Source: Spraguea lophii (taxonomy: Eukaryota > Microsporidia > Spragueidae). Taken from it: 64,000 bases of DNA. The translations under genes and the position numbers were made by a program. Each line of letters begins with the position of its first letter. The stretch's first letter is position 1. The stretch covers positions 54,309 through 118,308 of the forward strand of contig LDOQ01000129.1 in NCBI GenBank assembly GCA_001887945.1, read 5' to 3'. This document shows positions 1-10,634 of this stretch, piece by piece. A model generated the notes under the pieces. The model was given only the letters and a program-made list of their open reading frames with translations. It was not told the DNA's origin and made no database searches.

Positions 1-215
1 AGATGGTTAAAAGAATATATAAAAATAAGAAACCCAAAGTCTAAACGAGGCGTTTTGGAAGTGATTTCAGAATATTTTTTTTAAAAGGATCATAATTTCG
101 ATTTTGTGCAAATTTTGCTCGAGCTAAAATGCTTAAAAGGTCTTAAAAATAATTAAAATCCTCTTTTTATTTGAATTTAAGGCTGTTTTTTGGGGTCGTT
201 AATATTCATTAATGC
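1..215 (+). pseudogene. Merlin/IS1595-type transposase, C-terminal end and 3' flank
   Basis: The first 84 bases read as the last 27 codons of a transposase (RWLKEYIKIRNPKSK then a stop at 82-84). This matches the C-terminus of the better preserved copy at 312-1116 (RYLKEYIKIRKPKSK). The gene is cut by the window edge, so its catalytic part is not visible. The untranslated stretch after the stop, to about 215, resembles the stretch at about 22680-22800 behind the relic at 21990, so those two copies form one subfamily. The copy at 265-1236 has a different 3' end. Confidence 0.75.
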
Positions 216-264
216 CCATATATGTTAGATTATAAATCTGATAATAATAACTTTGACATTTTTA

Positions 265-292
265 ACTTTGGGTATCCCGAAAAAACAATATT
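265..292 (+). repeat. Left terminal inverted repeat of the 972-bp Merlin element
   Basis: It pairs with the reverse complement of 1209-1236 with one mismatch. The repeat lies inside the longer open frame that begins at 222, which is why I place the transposase start downstream at 312. Confidence 0.85.
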
Positions 293-311
293 AAAAAAAG
301 AACCCGTGACT

Positions 312-1116
312 ATGTATAGACGTCAATTGAACTCAGTAATTTACTCACCGTGCAAAATTGTTGAATATCTACAGAACCTTGGTGTATTAAAAAAATCATT
401 TAATTATAAAAAATGCAAAAAAAGAATGAATTTAGTGGCCGTCAAGAAGAATGACGGATATATTTGGAAGTGTATGATGAATAAATGCAAAAAACCAACC
501 ATTTCAATAAGAAAAGGTTCTGTTTTTTATAAAGTTAAAATAGAATTATCAAAAATTTTAGAAGTAATATACGAATGGATACAGAAAAGAAGCTTAAAAG
601 AAATTAAAAAAGAAATAAATATAAGTTATAAAGGAATCAATACAATAATAAATTGTTTCAATTCAAAAAAACACGAATATTAATAACAACAAAATTGGAG
701 GATATAATAAGTGGGTTGAAATAGACGAGAGCGCAGTATCTAGAAGAAAATATAATATCGGTAGACTAGTTAAGACGATATGGGTTGTTGGAGGAATAGA
801 AAGAGGTTCTAATAATATGTTTTTTAGAGTTACCAAATCAAGAAATTCAGATTTCTTAAGAAGTACAATTAAAAAACATATCAAGTCCAAATCAATCGTT
901 GTCACTGATTGTTGGAAAGAATACGGAAATCTTGAATCACTCGACTTACAGCATTTTAAAATTAATCATTCGAAAAAATTTGTAGACCCTACAAATAAAC
1001 AAATACATACACAAACAATAGAATCTGTATGGAGATATCTAAAAGAATACATTAAAATTCGCAAACCAAAAAGCAAAAAATCTTTGATAAAAATTATTGA
1101 TCATTATTTTTTTTAA
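312..1116 (+). pseudogene. Merlin/IS1595-type transposase with one frameshift
   Basis: The enzyme would cut and rejoin the element's ends with a DDE active site. The N-terminal part (312-683) has a zinc-ribbon-like stretch ending in IWKCMMNKCKK and then SIRKGSVF, the usual lead-in of this family. The frame breaks in an A-run near 665-671. The catalytic part continues in the next frame and shows VEIDES (first Asp, about 715), VTDCWKEY (second Asp, about 901) and QTIESVW (Glu, about 1015). All three catalytic residues are therefore present and one indel is the only visible lesion. The ATG at 312 is preferred because the upstream ATG at 222 lies outside the inverted repeat. I infer it is dead unless the frameshift is a sequencing error or is bypassed. 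Confidence 0.8.
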
Positions 1117-1208
1117 AAAAAATAATTTTAACTTTGAACAAGTCTTGCACGGTGTAGCCATAAAACAACATTAAATTAACTTATTTGGTACATTTATTTT
1201 CGTTTTTT

Positions 1209-1236
1209 AACATTGTTTTTTCGGGATACCCAAAGT
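1209..1236 (-). repeat. Right terminal inverted repeat of the 972-bp Merlin element
   Basis: It is the reverse complement of 265-292 with one mismatch, and follows the transposase stop after about 90 bp of AT-rich sequence. Confidence 0.85.
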
Positions 1237-1259
1237 CAATAATCCCATAACTTTAAATA

Positions 1260-1700
1260 TATTTTAATTATGATTGATTGTACAACATAATTTGCATTGT
1301 GTCTCCATGCATTAATAAAACTGCAGAAGAAGTGTATATCCATTTAGAAAATCTTTTTTTAAAGTGTATTATCCATAGAGAAATACACACTGATAATGAC
1401 AGAGAATTTAATAATAGATTAATAAATTCGATATGTAATAAATATAATATAAGACATATATTTGGACGCCCATATCACCCATAGTCACAGGGTCAATCAA
1501 ATTGAAAGATTTAATTTTACAATTAAAGAAATTTAATATCTGTAATGTTATACAGAAATACAAGACAATGGGGGAATATTATTGACGAGGTAACATATCA
1601 ATATAATATAAAAAAACATAGAGCTGTGAATGGAACACCAGCAAGTTATTTCTAAATACAGCTGGTTTTAATAATAGTAGTAATGTTTATGATAGAAATG
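1260..1700 (+). pseudogene. Retroviral-type integrase relic (Ty3/gypsy-like)
   Basis: The frame at 1278-1484 reads TAEEVYIHLENLFLKCII, then HTDNDREFNN and HIFGRPYHP. These are the second catalytic Asp region and the conserved block before the Glu helix of an rve integrase core. The reading goes on in shifted frames as SQGQSN and later KKHRAVNGTPASYF, the usual tail of this family. The copy at 9730-10480 gives the same blocks in the same order. Stops and frameshifts make it non-functional. The zinc-binding N-terminus and the first Asp are not visible. Confidence 0.7.
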
Positions 1701-1889
1701 ACCATAATTCCCAAATATTATGAATGAGAAGGAAATACTTGCATAAGAAAATATAGAATGAGATATTTTAATGAAATAGTAACATAAATAGAATAACAAT
1801 TAGAAGGGTGGGTAATAATATTCCTAATAATGTTAACAATAATGATTAAAGAATATTTAATAAAAGTTGTTTGAAGACATCTTTTTTTT

Positions 1890-2720
1890 AAATTTATTTA
1901 AAACATAAGCCGTATTTACAAATCAAAACTGGACGAATACCTAATTTATCGTATAAAAATTTTAATTTCTGCTCCAATTTAGGAGTAATTTATAAAATAG
2001 AAAATGTAAAAATACAAAAAAAGGATGTATTTAAAGAATAAAAAGGTATCAGCTGGATTAATCTGGGTTTGTAAAACCAAAAGATGTAATAAAGCATCTA
2101 TTTCAATACGAGATAATTCTATATTTTCAGGTATACGGACATCACTAAAAAATATAATTTTAATAATATATGAATGGTTTCGTGAAACACGAATAAAAGA
2201 CATTAAACATAAAATAGGAGTCGACTACAAACTAATTAACAAAGTTATGGGTCTTATAAAACTTGTTATTAATAAAACTGAATATGAAAAATAGGTGGGT
2301 ATAAAGACATAGTGGAAGTTGATGAAAGTTGCTTCAGTAAAAGAAAATATAACGCCGGACTATGTTTTAAACAATTATGTGCATTACTGGAATATCGCGA
2401 ACTTCCAAACGATGTTTTTTTGAAATAGTACATACAAGAAACCATGAAACCATCGAAAATATGGTTTTAAAAAATATAAATAAAGACTCTACGATAATGA
2501 CAGATGATTAGAGAGGCTACTTTAATCTCAAAAATATATGATTTAAACATTTTGGATAAAGCATAAAATAAATTTAGCGTTCCCATAAAATAAAGAGATA
2601 CACATTCAGAACACTGAAAATATGTGGTGTAAGCTGAAAAATATATTAAAACACGAGGAACTAATATTAAAAAAACCTTTCCAGGCATATTCGGATTTTA
2701 AACGAATTATAAAATAAATA
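1890..2720 (+). pseudogene. Merlin/IS1595-type transposase relic
   Basis: The reading starts with LGVIYKIENVKIQKKD, continues at 2025-2294 with IWVCKTKRCNKASISIRDNS (zinc-ribbon tail and the family's IR motif), then shifts frame to GGYKDIVEVDESCFSKRKYN near 2295 (first Asp) and IMTDD plus RGYFN near 2500, where the codon after the second Asp region has become a stop. Further stops break the C-terminus. Order and spacing match the copy at 312-1116, but decay is much stronger. Confidence 0.7.
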
Positions 2721-2729
2721 AAGGCGTTT

Positions 2730-3680
2730 TCGGGATTTTAAAGCATGTGAAAAAATAACCCTTATGAATGAAATGATTGTTACAACATGAGCCTAATTAC
2801 TTAGTAAATGTGCTGATAGTTTTACATTTGTTAATTGGCTGATGAACATAGGTATATTAAAAAATCAGGTTAGATGTTCAAAAGCAAAAAACTTATGGTT
2901 TTGATAACTAAAAACTGTTCAGATGGATATATTTGGAGATATTATAGATAACTGCAGAAATAAATCGAGTTCGACTAGAAAAAATTCGTTATTTGAAAAA
3001 AATAAAATACTTCTTACAATAATCATAAAAATAATATACGAAATTTGTACCTTTTCATCGTATAAGAATATAATAAACGAATATAATATTGATTATTCAT
3101 CAATTATAAAACAGTTATTAAAATTTTAGTCAATACTTTTGATAATAAATATAATAAGAAAATATGAGGTGATGGGATTTGGGTAGAAATAGATGAATCA
3201 TGTATTTCTAAAAGAAAGTACAGCAAAGATGTGTTCTTAAAAACCTTATGGCTTATAAGGGGTATAGATAGAGAAAGTTCAGAAACGTTTTTCGAGGTTG
3301 GTCGAATAAGAAATTCAACAACACTTAATAAAATTATAGAAAAACATGTAAACGAAGGCAGCAAAGTAGTAACAGATAATTGGAAAGGCTACGATAATAT
3401 TAATAAAAACAAATATGTGCATTTTATGGCAAATCCGAAAAAAATATTCCGTGGATCGGGAAAATAGTGATATTAACACACAAAAGATTGAATCACATGG
3501 TCTTGGTTCAAAAAATACTTAAAAAAACAACATTGAAAATCAGAAAGCCGATAACAGAGCATATTAAAAGATAAAATAATAAATTTTCAATAGACTTTTA
3601 TACATCCCTTCTAATTTGTCATACTTTCTTCATATGCCTTAAAACTCAACACTGCGAAACAAATAACGAGGGCGTGGAAA
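2730..3680 (+). mobile_element. Merlin/IS1595-type transposon relic with full catalytic domain
   Basis: The transposase reads NWLMNIGILKNQVRCSK near 2840, NKSSSTRKNSLFEKNK near 2955, then in another frame IWVEIDESCISKRKYS near 3178 (first Asp) and KVVTDNWKGYDN near 3365 (second Asp). The C-terminus is split, with TQKIES near 3484. The left end (GGGATTTTAAAGCATGTGAA, about 2732) is roughly inverted at the right end near 3640-3660, which suggests short inverted repeats. The element at 28480-29090 is a close relative that has lost the catalytic core. Several stops show this copy is dead. Confidence 0.7.
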
Positions 3681-3739
3681 TGTCGATAAAAGGGGTACCG
3701 GGATGGGAACAAAAAAAATATATTATTAAAAACAGAATG

Positions 3740-4560
3740 TTTTAAAACATCTGGTCCAGAATACATTATCTTTTAGTACTTTTTTACGAGAAGAAGGTAT
3801 AATTGTAAAAAATAAAAATGTTATAAATGTAGAAATATATTAAATACTTATGTTGGCGAAACGTTTGAATCGTCATATTTTTATTATAGAAAAGTTTATA
3901 TATTAAAAAACGATATCCATTTAAAATAAATTCTTTTTTATGATTTACGTATACCTATGAGCAAAATCCTAAAAATAATTTATGAACTTCCTGAAAAAAT
4001 AAAATTAAAAAACAATTAAAGAAACAGGTTTAAATAAGAAGATGTTAAAAAAATAAGAAGTATATATTGGTAGGGATTATATAATCTCCTCAAAATACGA
4101 ATTGGTGATAGGCAACATAGAATTGAAATAGATGAATCTTTCGTTGCTAAGAAAAATACAATAGGGGTAGAATAACAAAACCGATTTGAGTTATAGTAGC
4201 GTATGTAGAAAAAATAATGATGTATTCTTTGCAATAACAACAAAAAGGAGTTCAGATAGATTCTAAAAAATTATATATGAATGTAAGATCAAAGACGACC
4301 ATAATTACAGATTGTTGGAAAGGATATGTTTTTAAAAGATTCAACACATAAACACTTAATTATTAATCACAAAAGATTCTTTGTTGATCCAAAAATCCTG
4401 AAATAAATACTCAAAAAATTGAAAACAAATGGAAACACTTAAAAGATTATTTAAAATCAAAAGGGACTAACAAATATAAAAATATGCGGAATTTTATTAA
4501 TAATTTTTATACTTCAGAAAACAAACAGAGGGGTTTTCGGAATTATTAATCTTATTTAAA
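3740..4560 (+). pseudogene. Merlin/IS1595-type transposase relic, heavily decayed
   Basis: The recognisable blocks lie in different frames: ILKIIYELPEKIK near 3965, IEIDESFVAKK near 4126 (first Asp), TIITDCWKGY near 4300 (second Asp) and INTQKIENKWKHLKDYLK near 4400 (Glu helix). All three catalytic positions can be traced. Many stops and shifts separate them. This is the fourth Merlin copy in tandem order within the first 4.6 kb, all on the same strand. Confidence 0.65.
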
Positions 4561-4884
4561 CTAAATTCAAGTTTTTTTACTTACCAATCTCTTCTTTTAA
4601 TAATACACTTTTGTGCCCATCTTAATAGTTCTTTTACTGAAATATCAGTAATAAATGAAAATTATAGACAAAACTACAATATGAGTATAATAAGAAATTT
4701 AGAGTCCAATTATAAAACAACGCGAACTATTAGAGAGAAAGAAGCTGTTAGTCTGCAGCAATCAAAATAATTATAACTACGGCCACTTATCTTAAGTTTA
4801 CGATATTTATAAGACATTATATATTAAACGACAGGATATTACGCTCCAGTAATCCTGATATTCAAAGTGACCATGGAACAAATT

Positions 4885-4980
4885 AAAAAACCGTAGTAAA
4901 ATTTATATATCTCCAAGAACTAAAGGTCACAAACCATGGTAGGACGCAACTAGCCCGATCAAGATTTATTAATAGATTCC
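4885..4980 (+). repeat. SINE family relic, 3' part
   Basis: Bases 4917-4955 match the SINE copy at 29111-29602 (its positions 29524-29562) at 32 of 39 bases by hand alignment, centred on ACCATGGTAGG. Most differences are C to T or G to A, as expected from decay. The match thins out on both sides. It shows that the family was present long enough to leave old, nearly erased copies. Confidence 0.55.
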
Positions 4981-6100
4981 TTAGAAAAGCAGATTTATCA
5001 GATTGGAAGTTGAATTAAAGAATAAGAAAATATAATTAATAATGTTATAATAACAAAAACGTATCTTAAATAAATTTTCTTATGTTTTAAAAAAATAAAC
5101 AACGAGTTTAATGTTGTTAAAAAAGATTTCGACATAAACATAAAAACACAGAAAAAATTTTTAGGAACCGTACACGAAAAAAACCCTTATTCCATAAAAG
5201 AAATAATTAATATAGGTTGATATTAAAAAACGATAAATATAAAATAACCATCTTAAATCTATCATAATATTTTGAACATATAATATGTAGTAAACATGTA
5301 ATATCAATAACTTTAAAAAACATATTTCTTACTATAATTCCATGGATCAATTAGTCTAATTAACCAATCATAAGAAATTGAGGGTAAAATAAAAAAAAAT
5401 TAAAAAATTAAAAAATAAAAAATATTATTTTTTTCGAAATATCTAAATAAAGCGGATAAAATGGATATATAAATAATATGTAAAACCAATCAATAAACAG
5501 TATTCTGTTGTGTGTTTTTAAACATTTTATTAGTAACTATTATATATAATATCGATTCTTCATTGTAAAACAGGTTGTGGTATTCACTCTTTTTTATACC
5601 CATTCTCAAATAGCTGGTCTTTATGTTACTTTTCGTAGCTTATAATGTTATATTCAAGACCGACCAGTATATTATACGTAAAGAAGTCTTATTTATTATA
5701 ATTTACTAATTTTTATAAAAAAAGAAAAAGATTGAACAATATCATAAGAAAGAAATATTACCTTTTATAAAAAAGACAATAAAAGTTGTATTTTATGTAA
5801 ATATTAAAATCGCCCTTCTTTCCCCTCCATCTTAGTACAAATATTGAATAGATTCTTAATCCCATGTGTTTTGAATGCATTATCATCGAATTAATTATTT
5901 TAGAAAAACTTACAAAACTTAAGAATCTTTTGAATAAAAAAGATGTAATTGCCCGTGACAATTATTATTATCTCGATTAAATTTATTTAATTTAAGTACT
6001 AAAATATTCGATCTATTTATTGTATTTCTACTAATATCAGTTGTTTTTTATAATATTGTCTTCTATGTCCCATCTATTTTTCAGAAATTCAATATTTTGA
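4980..6100. other. AT-rich region without recognisable gene
   Basis: I see only short chance frames. The longest (about 67 codons, minus strand, 5758-5961) has no recognisable motif. The stretch lies between element relics and is probably older element debris. Confidence 0.5.
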
Positions 6101-6109
6101 GATCAAGTA

Positions 6110-6660
6110 AAAGATCAATGTTATCACGGAACATGTTTTCATTTGAATTAGATCTAGATGTACTTAAGAATAATTCTGCTGGGATTTATCAGTTCTTTTG
6201 TGTTTTTTTAATATTATACCTATACGTCGTTCTATTAAGCATATCTAACCATTTCATTGTTCTATTTGTATATATTGCGAAAAAACATATTTTCAAGGTT
6301 TTATTAAATTTTCCAATTTGACCCTGTGTTTGCGGATGCTTATGAGTACAAAACATTTATCTAATATTAAATTTTTGACATACGAACACAACCTTTTGCT
6401 TTTAAATTCAGGAACTTTATCATTAAGCTCTTTAGGTATAATGATTGTAAAAATCGCGTTTTTAAATGTGAACATATTTCGTTTACATTTTTATTTAAAT
6501 AAGAAAATGATTCTGTCAACTTTTGTGATATAATCCATTACACTTAAAATATATTTAAAATTATTATTATTAGCAATGCAATCTAACATATAAATTATAA
6601 TAATCTGTGACCTAACCTGCTTTTTTTCTATTAAACATCACTCGTATTGAATAAGCACAC
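6110..6660 (-). pseudogene. Retroviral-type integrase relic (Ty3/gypsy-like), minus strand
   Basis: Read from high to low coordinates the minus strand gives NNNNFKYILSVMDY near 6550, then IIPKELNDKVPEFKSKRL (6380-6440), matching the PKELHSDNGLEFKNK block of the copy at 9730-10480, then HPQTQGQIGKFNKT near 6300-6345 and YRYNIKKTQK near 6200. The first Asp of the SDNG block is changed to N-D-K. Frameshifts lie between the blocks. It is a dead copy of the same integrase family, inverted relative to its relatives. Confidence 0.7.
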
Positions 6661-7290
6661 AATCTTTAATAACATCTTCATTCTTCCTCTATTTTATATT
6701 ATAATATTTATTACTAATTTATTGTATATTGAATTTACATCTATATGCAAATATCTATAAAGATATTCATTATATTGCTTTTTAAATTTAGGAAATAAGG
6801 AACATATTCGAACCTTTTTTTCTTGGTTCTCTTACCAAAAATCTTATTGTTTAATATTTCAATTCTATTTAATTTCTTTAAATGTTAATTTCTTAAGCTG
6901 TTGGTTAAAATATCAAATGAAATTTTATTGATTTTTAAACCCCTAGAAATTGATATTATTCTTCTCATTCTGCATTTATATTATTTTTCAATGATAAATA
7001 ATTCCCATAAAAAATCATTCATAAATACCAAACCATTATTATCAATGCTTATTTTCTTACCTCTTTTTTCATTTTTTAATATAATTATTTAATACTATAA
7101 AAAAGTTGATTCCATACCGCGTCACTCAAAAAACGACAAGAATAGTTATTTTCTGATAAAATTTAATTTATAGAAACGAGTTCCCTAGAATATGAAATAA
7201 CAAACAAATACTATAATAGTTAATAACGATTATACACTATTTATTTTTTTCTATACATTGTAAAATGTAATGCAACTTGATTTTATGAAA
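6660..7290. other. AT-rich region, no gene seen; possible element end
   Basis: There is no coding signal I can support. Bases 7228-7290 resemble 10560-10620 (shared TACATTGTAAA and the T-rich run before it), which lies behind another integrase relic. That could be a remnant of a retroelement's terminal region. Confidence 0.35.
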
Positions 7291-7294
7291 ACTT

Positions 7295-7515
7295 AATTCT
7301 ATAGAACATCATTGGCCAAATAACAAATCAATACAAAAATTATAACTACACCAATCAAACGCCATTTTAATCTACCAGTGTAACGTAATACAGATTATAA
7401 CCAATGTTATGTTATCGCATCCTCATCAACGCAAACACATTTTTTCTTCTCTCTTCCGCTTTTTTTAAAAAATCCTTCGGTGTATAGGTTTTGAACCCAC
7501 CCACCGGGCATTTAA
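7295..7515 (-). repeat. SINE family relic, 5' (tRNA-like) half, minus orientation
   Basis: The stretch matches the minus-orientation SINE copy at 27200-27692: a TTGGCC start then ACAAATCAATAC, the block around ATTTTAATCTA, then TTTTTCTTCTCT and the T-loop-like GAACCC at 7494-7499. Many C to T type changes and small gaps make it an old copy. The 3' half of the element is missing. Confidence 0.6.
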
Positions 7516-7639
7516 TTAACATTCTACAATTACTCAGCAAATGGGATTAAAATAAACATTTTTTCAGTAAAAAGCACATATAGATATCATTACAAAGTTT
7601 TCAAAAAAATTAACCTTAATGGGTTTTTTAATAATATAT

Positions 7640-8520
7640 TTCTACCTATTTTCAATGATTTTGTAGATTTATAGATTCAGATTTTAAGGAATAAAGGACT
7701 TTAAAATCATATACGGTTTGTAATTTATGCAACCAAAATATATTTAATGTTAAAAAAATAAAATTTATATAAAAATGCATGGAAATGCAAAAATTCATCC
7801 TGTGTGAAAAAGACCATAAAATCAATAAGGTCTAGAAGTATTTTACAAAATTTTCATAGTTTGTTGAAATCTGTAATAATATTTATTTACTGTTTTTATA
7901 ATGATTATACCGTAGAAAATCCCATGGATATGGCAAATATTAGTCAGGGACTGTAATATCTTTTTTTTGCAAAATTAAGAATAAGAATAAAAACCTTCAT
8001 AGATTCTGAAAGAACTCTTTAAGTGCATTGGATAACACTTCAAACAGATGAAAGTATGTTTTACCCCAAATCTAAATATCATAGGGGTAGAGCGACAGAA
8101 ACAGGAAAAGGATATTTGATATTGTGGACATTAGCTATACGCCCGTGCGAAAGTTTTATGTATATAATTGAAGATAGGTCACAAGAAACTCTATTGCTAA
8201 TAATAAATGAGATATGTTTAGCGGGTCGTATTATTTGGCGTGATCAATGGTTTGGATATAAAAATATACAAGAAAAGATATTTATACAACACAAAACTGT
8301 TAACCATAAAGAAATCTTGTTGTCCAAAAACTGGTGTCAGTACATAATCTATTGAACCGTATTGGAATAAACAAAAAAAAGGAATAAATATAAAAGTGGA
8401 ATAAAAAAGAGTTATTGGAAGTATATATTAAAGAATGGATGTTTAGGGATAATATTATGAGGAAGGTTATTAATAAATTATTTGAAATATTTAGATATGA
8501 AAATAATGATAATTAAATTT
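7640..8520 (+). pseudogene. Merlin/IS1595-type transposase relic (second family)
   Basis: The frame at 8023-8355 holds ITLQTDESMFYPKSKYHRGR (first Asp in QTDES), EDRSQETLLLIINEIC, IIWRDQWFGYKN (second Asp) and QHKTVNHKEIL, the order seen in ISXO2-like transposases. The zinc-binding N-terminal part can be traced in broken frames from about 7690 by comparison with the minus-strand relic at 26160-26540, and the C-terminus (VYIKEWMFRDNIM, near 8418) also matches that relic. The Glu helix is broken. It differs clearly from the copies at 1-4.6 kb, so it is a separate family. Confidence 0.65.
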
Positions 8521-8600
8521 TATTATTAACAATTTATCTGATCCTTTTTCTGGAGCAATATTTATACAAGATCCCAAAAATTAAATAAAATAACAGGAAC

Positions 8601-8870
8601 TCGGATACCTACAATTTATCTTTTTGAAAGAAATTAAATTTTTTTTACTTTTGTGACGACAAAAAAAAAGAAATAACATTAGAGTGTTTTAAGACGATAT
8701 TCCTAGAAGAAAAAGAAAAAAAAACAATTAAGATGATGTGTAAACATTGCCTCGGTAAGATGAACATCGTAAAACATGTTAAAATTTTAATAAAATGCAC
8801 AAAAAAAGGAGTAGAAAAACTGAAAGTTTAGAAAAGCAAAATAATTTTTTTTATCCTAACATGGTTTTTT
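8601..8870 (+). mobile_element. Left end of a third Merlin-type family
   Basis: Bases 8601-8640 match the reverse complement of 11531-11570 at 30 of 40 positions, so they look like a left inverted repeat. The coding start follows: the ATG seen in the relative at 10658 is ACG here. The zinc-ribbon-like MCKHCLGKMNIVKH follows near 8739. Bases 8637-8840 form a near-copy of 10643-10840. Homology to the family stops near 8860, where a different transposase begins. Confidence 0.6.
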
Positions 8871-9678
8871 TAATAACCGATAAGGTATTCAAATTCATAG
8901 AAGACTTTAAAACATCCTTAATAGATGAAGAGATATTATTAGAATTTTATGTTTGTTCAACCTATGGATTTAATTCCAAGTTAATGATATATACCCAAGG
9001 AGAAAAGTTATATTTAATACAAATATTAGTATTTTAAATTATTTTTTAGCGGTATATTTTATAATGTCTAGTACCAATTATTGCCAATTAAAGTGTTGTT
9101 GGATATTTCAGATGTTACAATCTCATCAATCAAACACAAATTAAGAGGTGTATAATATATATTTGGAGAGAAATCCAATAGTCTTAGATGGAATAGGTGT
9201 GATTTTAGAAGTGGATGAAACAGTTATCTCTAGGAGAGGAATAATTGTTAATCCAACAACATTATCTGATGAAGTTGCTGATATGGTATGGATATTAGGA
9301 GTTGTAGATCAAACAAATATCAGATTTTTTTTTATAAAAAGAGTGGAAAATAGACAATCTAATGCATTGGCACGAGTTTTAGACGGCATTATTAGAGTTG
9401 GAAGTGTTTTATGTGGCGATGGGTATCCATCGTACCCCGCGGTTGCTGTAAACTTAAACTTATCTCATATTATTGTAAACCATAGTCATGGTTTTGTTAA
9501 TGAAGAAAGTGACAACACAAATACCATTGAAAGCTTTTGATCACATCTTAAGTCTTCGATGAGAAAAGAAAACGGGGTTATGAGGCAAAACATCGATTTA
9601 TGGTTAGGTGAATATATATTTAAAAGAAGGTATTTGACAGGAACAAGCAATGAAGAGTTCATAAGAATATTTATTTAG
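8870..9678 (+). pseudogene. Merlin/IS1595-type transposase (fourth family), single nonsense codon in catalytic domain
   Basis: The catalytic domain (9148-9678) is well kept: VILEVDETVISRRG with the first Asp, VLCGDGYPSYP with the second Asp, and NTNTIESF with the Glu. Directly after IESF comes TGA (9538-9540) where relatives have a Trp codon (IESFW). The same frame then continues as SHLKSSMRKENGV and YIFKRRYL to a stop at 9676-9678. The frame opens with a GTG at 9148 that is not a real start. The N-terminal part lies in other frames (DISDVTISSIKHKLRG near 9100). The protein resembles animal-type Merlin transposases more than the neighbouring families do. Confidence 0.75.
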
Positions 9679-9729
9679 ACAATAAAAATACTAATTGATA
9701 TTTAAAATTAAATAATTTTTACCAAATAT

Positions 9730-10480
9730 CTTTCAATGTTGTTTTGTGGTGTAAACGCAATATATAATGAAATAAGTAACAAATATTATAATATAAAAAA
9801 AGAAGTTAAAAATATAATTAAAAATTGCGAACTTTGTTCAATAAGAACTACAATTGTACAAGTAATACAGATCCAACCAATAATTATAGTTAAAAAGTTG
9901 GATAGATTGCAAATAGATATAACTTATATGTTAGATTATGCAAATAGTAATAACAATTTTAAGTATATATTAAATATAATAGACTGTGCACAAATTTGTA
10001 TGGTCATTCCCCTGCTTAAATCGAACTGCAGATGAAATATATTTACATTTAGAAACATTATTTTTACAGTGTATTATTCCCAAGGAATTGCACAGTGATA
10101 ATGGACTTGAATTTAAAAATAAAAAAATAGCATTTTTATGCCAAAGATTTAGTATTAAGCAAGTATTTGGCTCTCCTAATCATCTGCAACCACAGGAGCA
10201 AATAGAAAGATTTAATAACACATTAAAGAATATTCTTTTTTCTGTAATATATACAAATACCATAATGATGTGGATGATGACTCGATAGAACGATATATGA
10301 GTATAATATAAAAAGACACAGAGGAACCGGTAAATCATCGGTAGAATTATTTCTAAATGTACCTGGATATAATTCAAATGAAAATATTTTTCGTGAAGGT
10401 ATTAACCTTTCATTTAATCTTTCTGATATCGAACTCCAAGAGATAGACAGATACAGAAGCAATATTATAGAAAAATAGGA
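9730..10480 (+). pseudogene. Retroviral-type integrase relic (Ty3/gypsy-like), best preserved copy
   Basis: Domains in order: a zinc-binding remnant with KNCELC near 9824, LDRLQIDITYML near 9898 (first Asp), FKYILNIIDCAQICMVIPL near 9959, a frame change near 10020, KELHSDNGLEFKN near 10083 (second Asp), GSPNHLQPQEQIERFNN near 10170 (Glu helix) and, after a further shift, RHRGTGKSSVELFL near 10316. All core residues of an rve integrase are traceable. At least two frameshifts kill it. I did not find reverse transcriptase directly upstream, so only the 3' part of a pol gene survives. Confidence 0.75.
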
Positions 10481-10634
10481 GATATGAGTAGAAGTAGCAT
10501 AAATTGATTGGGTAATACAATACCTAGATTAGATAGATTTAATAGAAATAAATAATATAAAGCTTAATAACAATATTGCACTGTTTATTTTTTCCCCGTA
10601 CATTGTAAATGGGGTGGGACTCAATTCCTTATAA

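Larger units (their letters stand above)
265..1236 (+). mobile_element. Merlin/IS1595-type DNA transposon, nearly complete, 972 bp
   Basis: The element is bounded by 28-bp terminal inverted repeats at 265-292 and 1209-1236 that match at 27 of 28 positions (core GGGTATCCCGAAAAAACAAT on the left). It holds a single transposase gene (312-1116) broken by one frameshift. One transposase gene between short inverted repeats and a length near 1 kb are typical of Merlin elements. I found no convincing 8-9 bp target-site duplication in the flanks. It is the best preserved DNA transposon of the window. Confidence 0.8.

Noticed and set aside
4840..5010. An integrase-like reading (QSDHGTN ... RFINRFLRKADLSDW) on the plus strand
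   Set aside because: Its central part is better explained as a SINE relic (32 of 39 bases match the young copy), and the upstream part has stops. The protein resemblance is probably chance.
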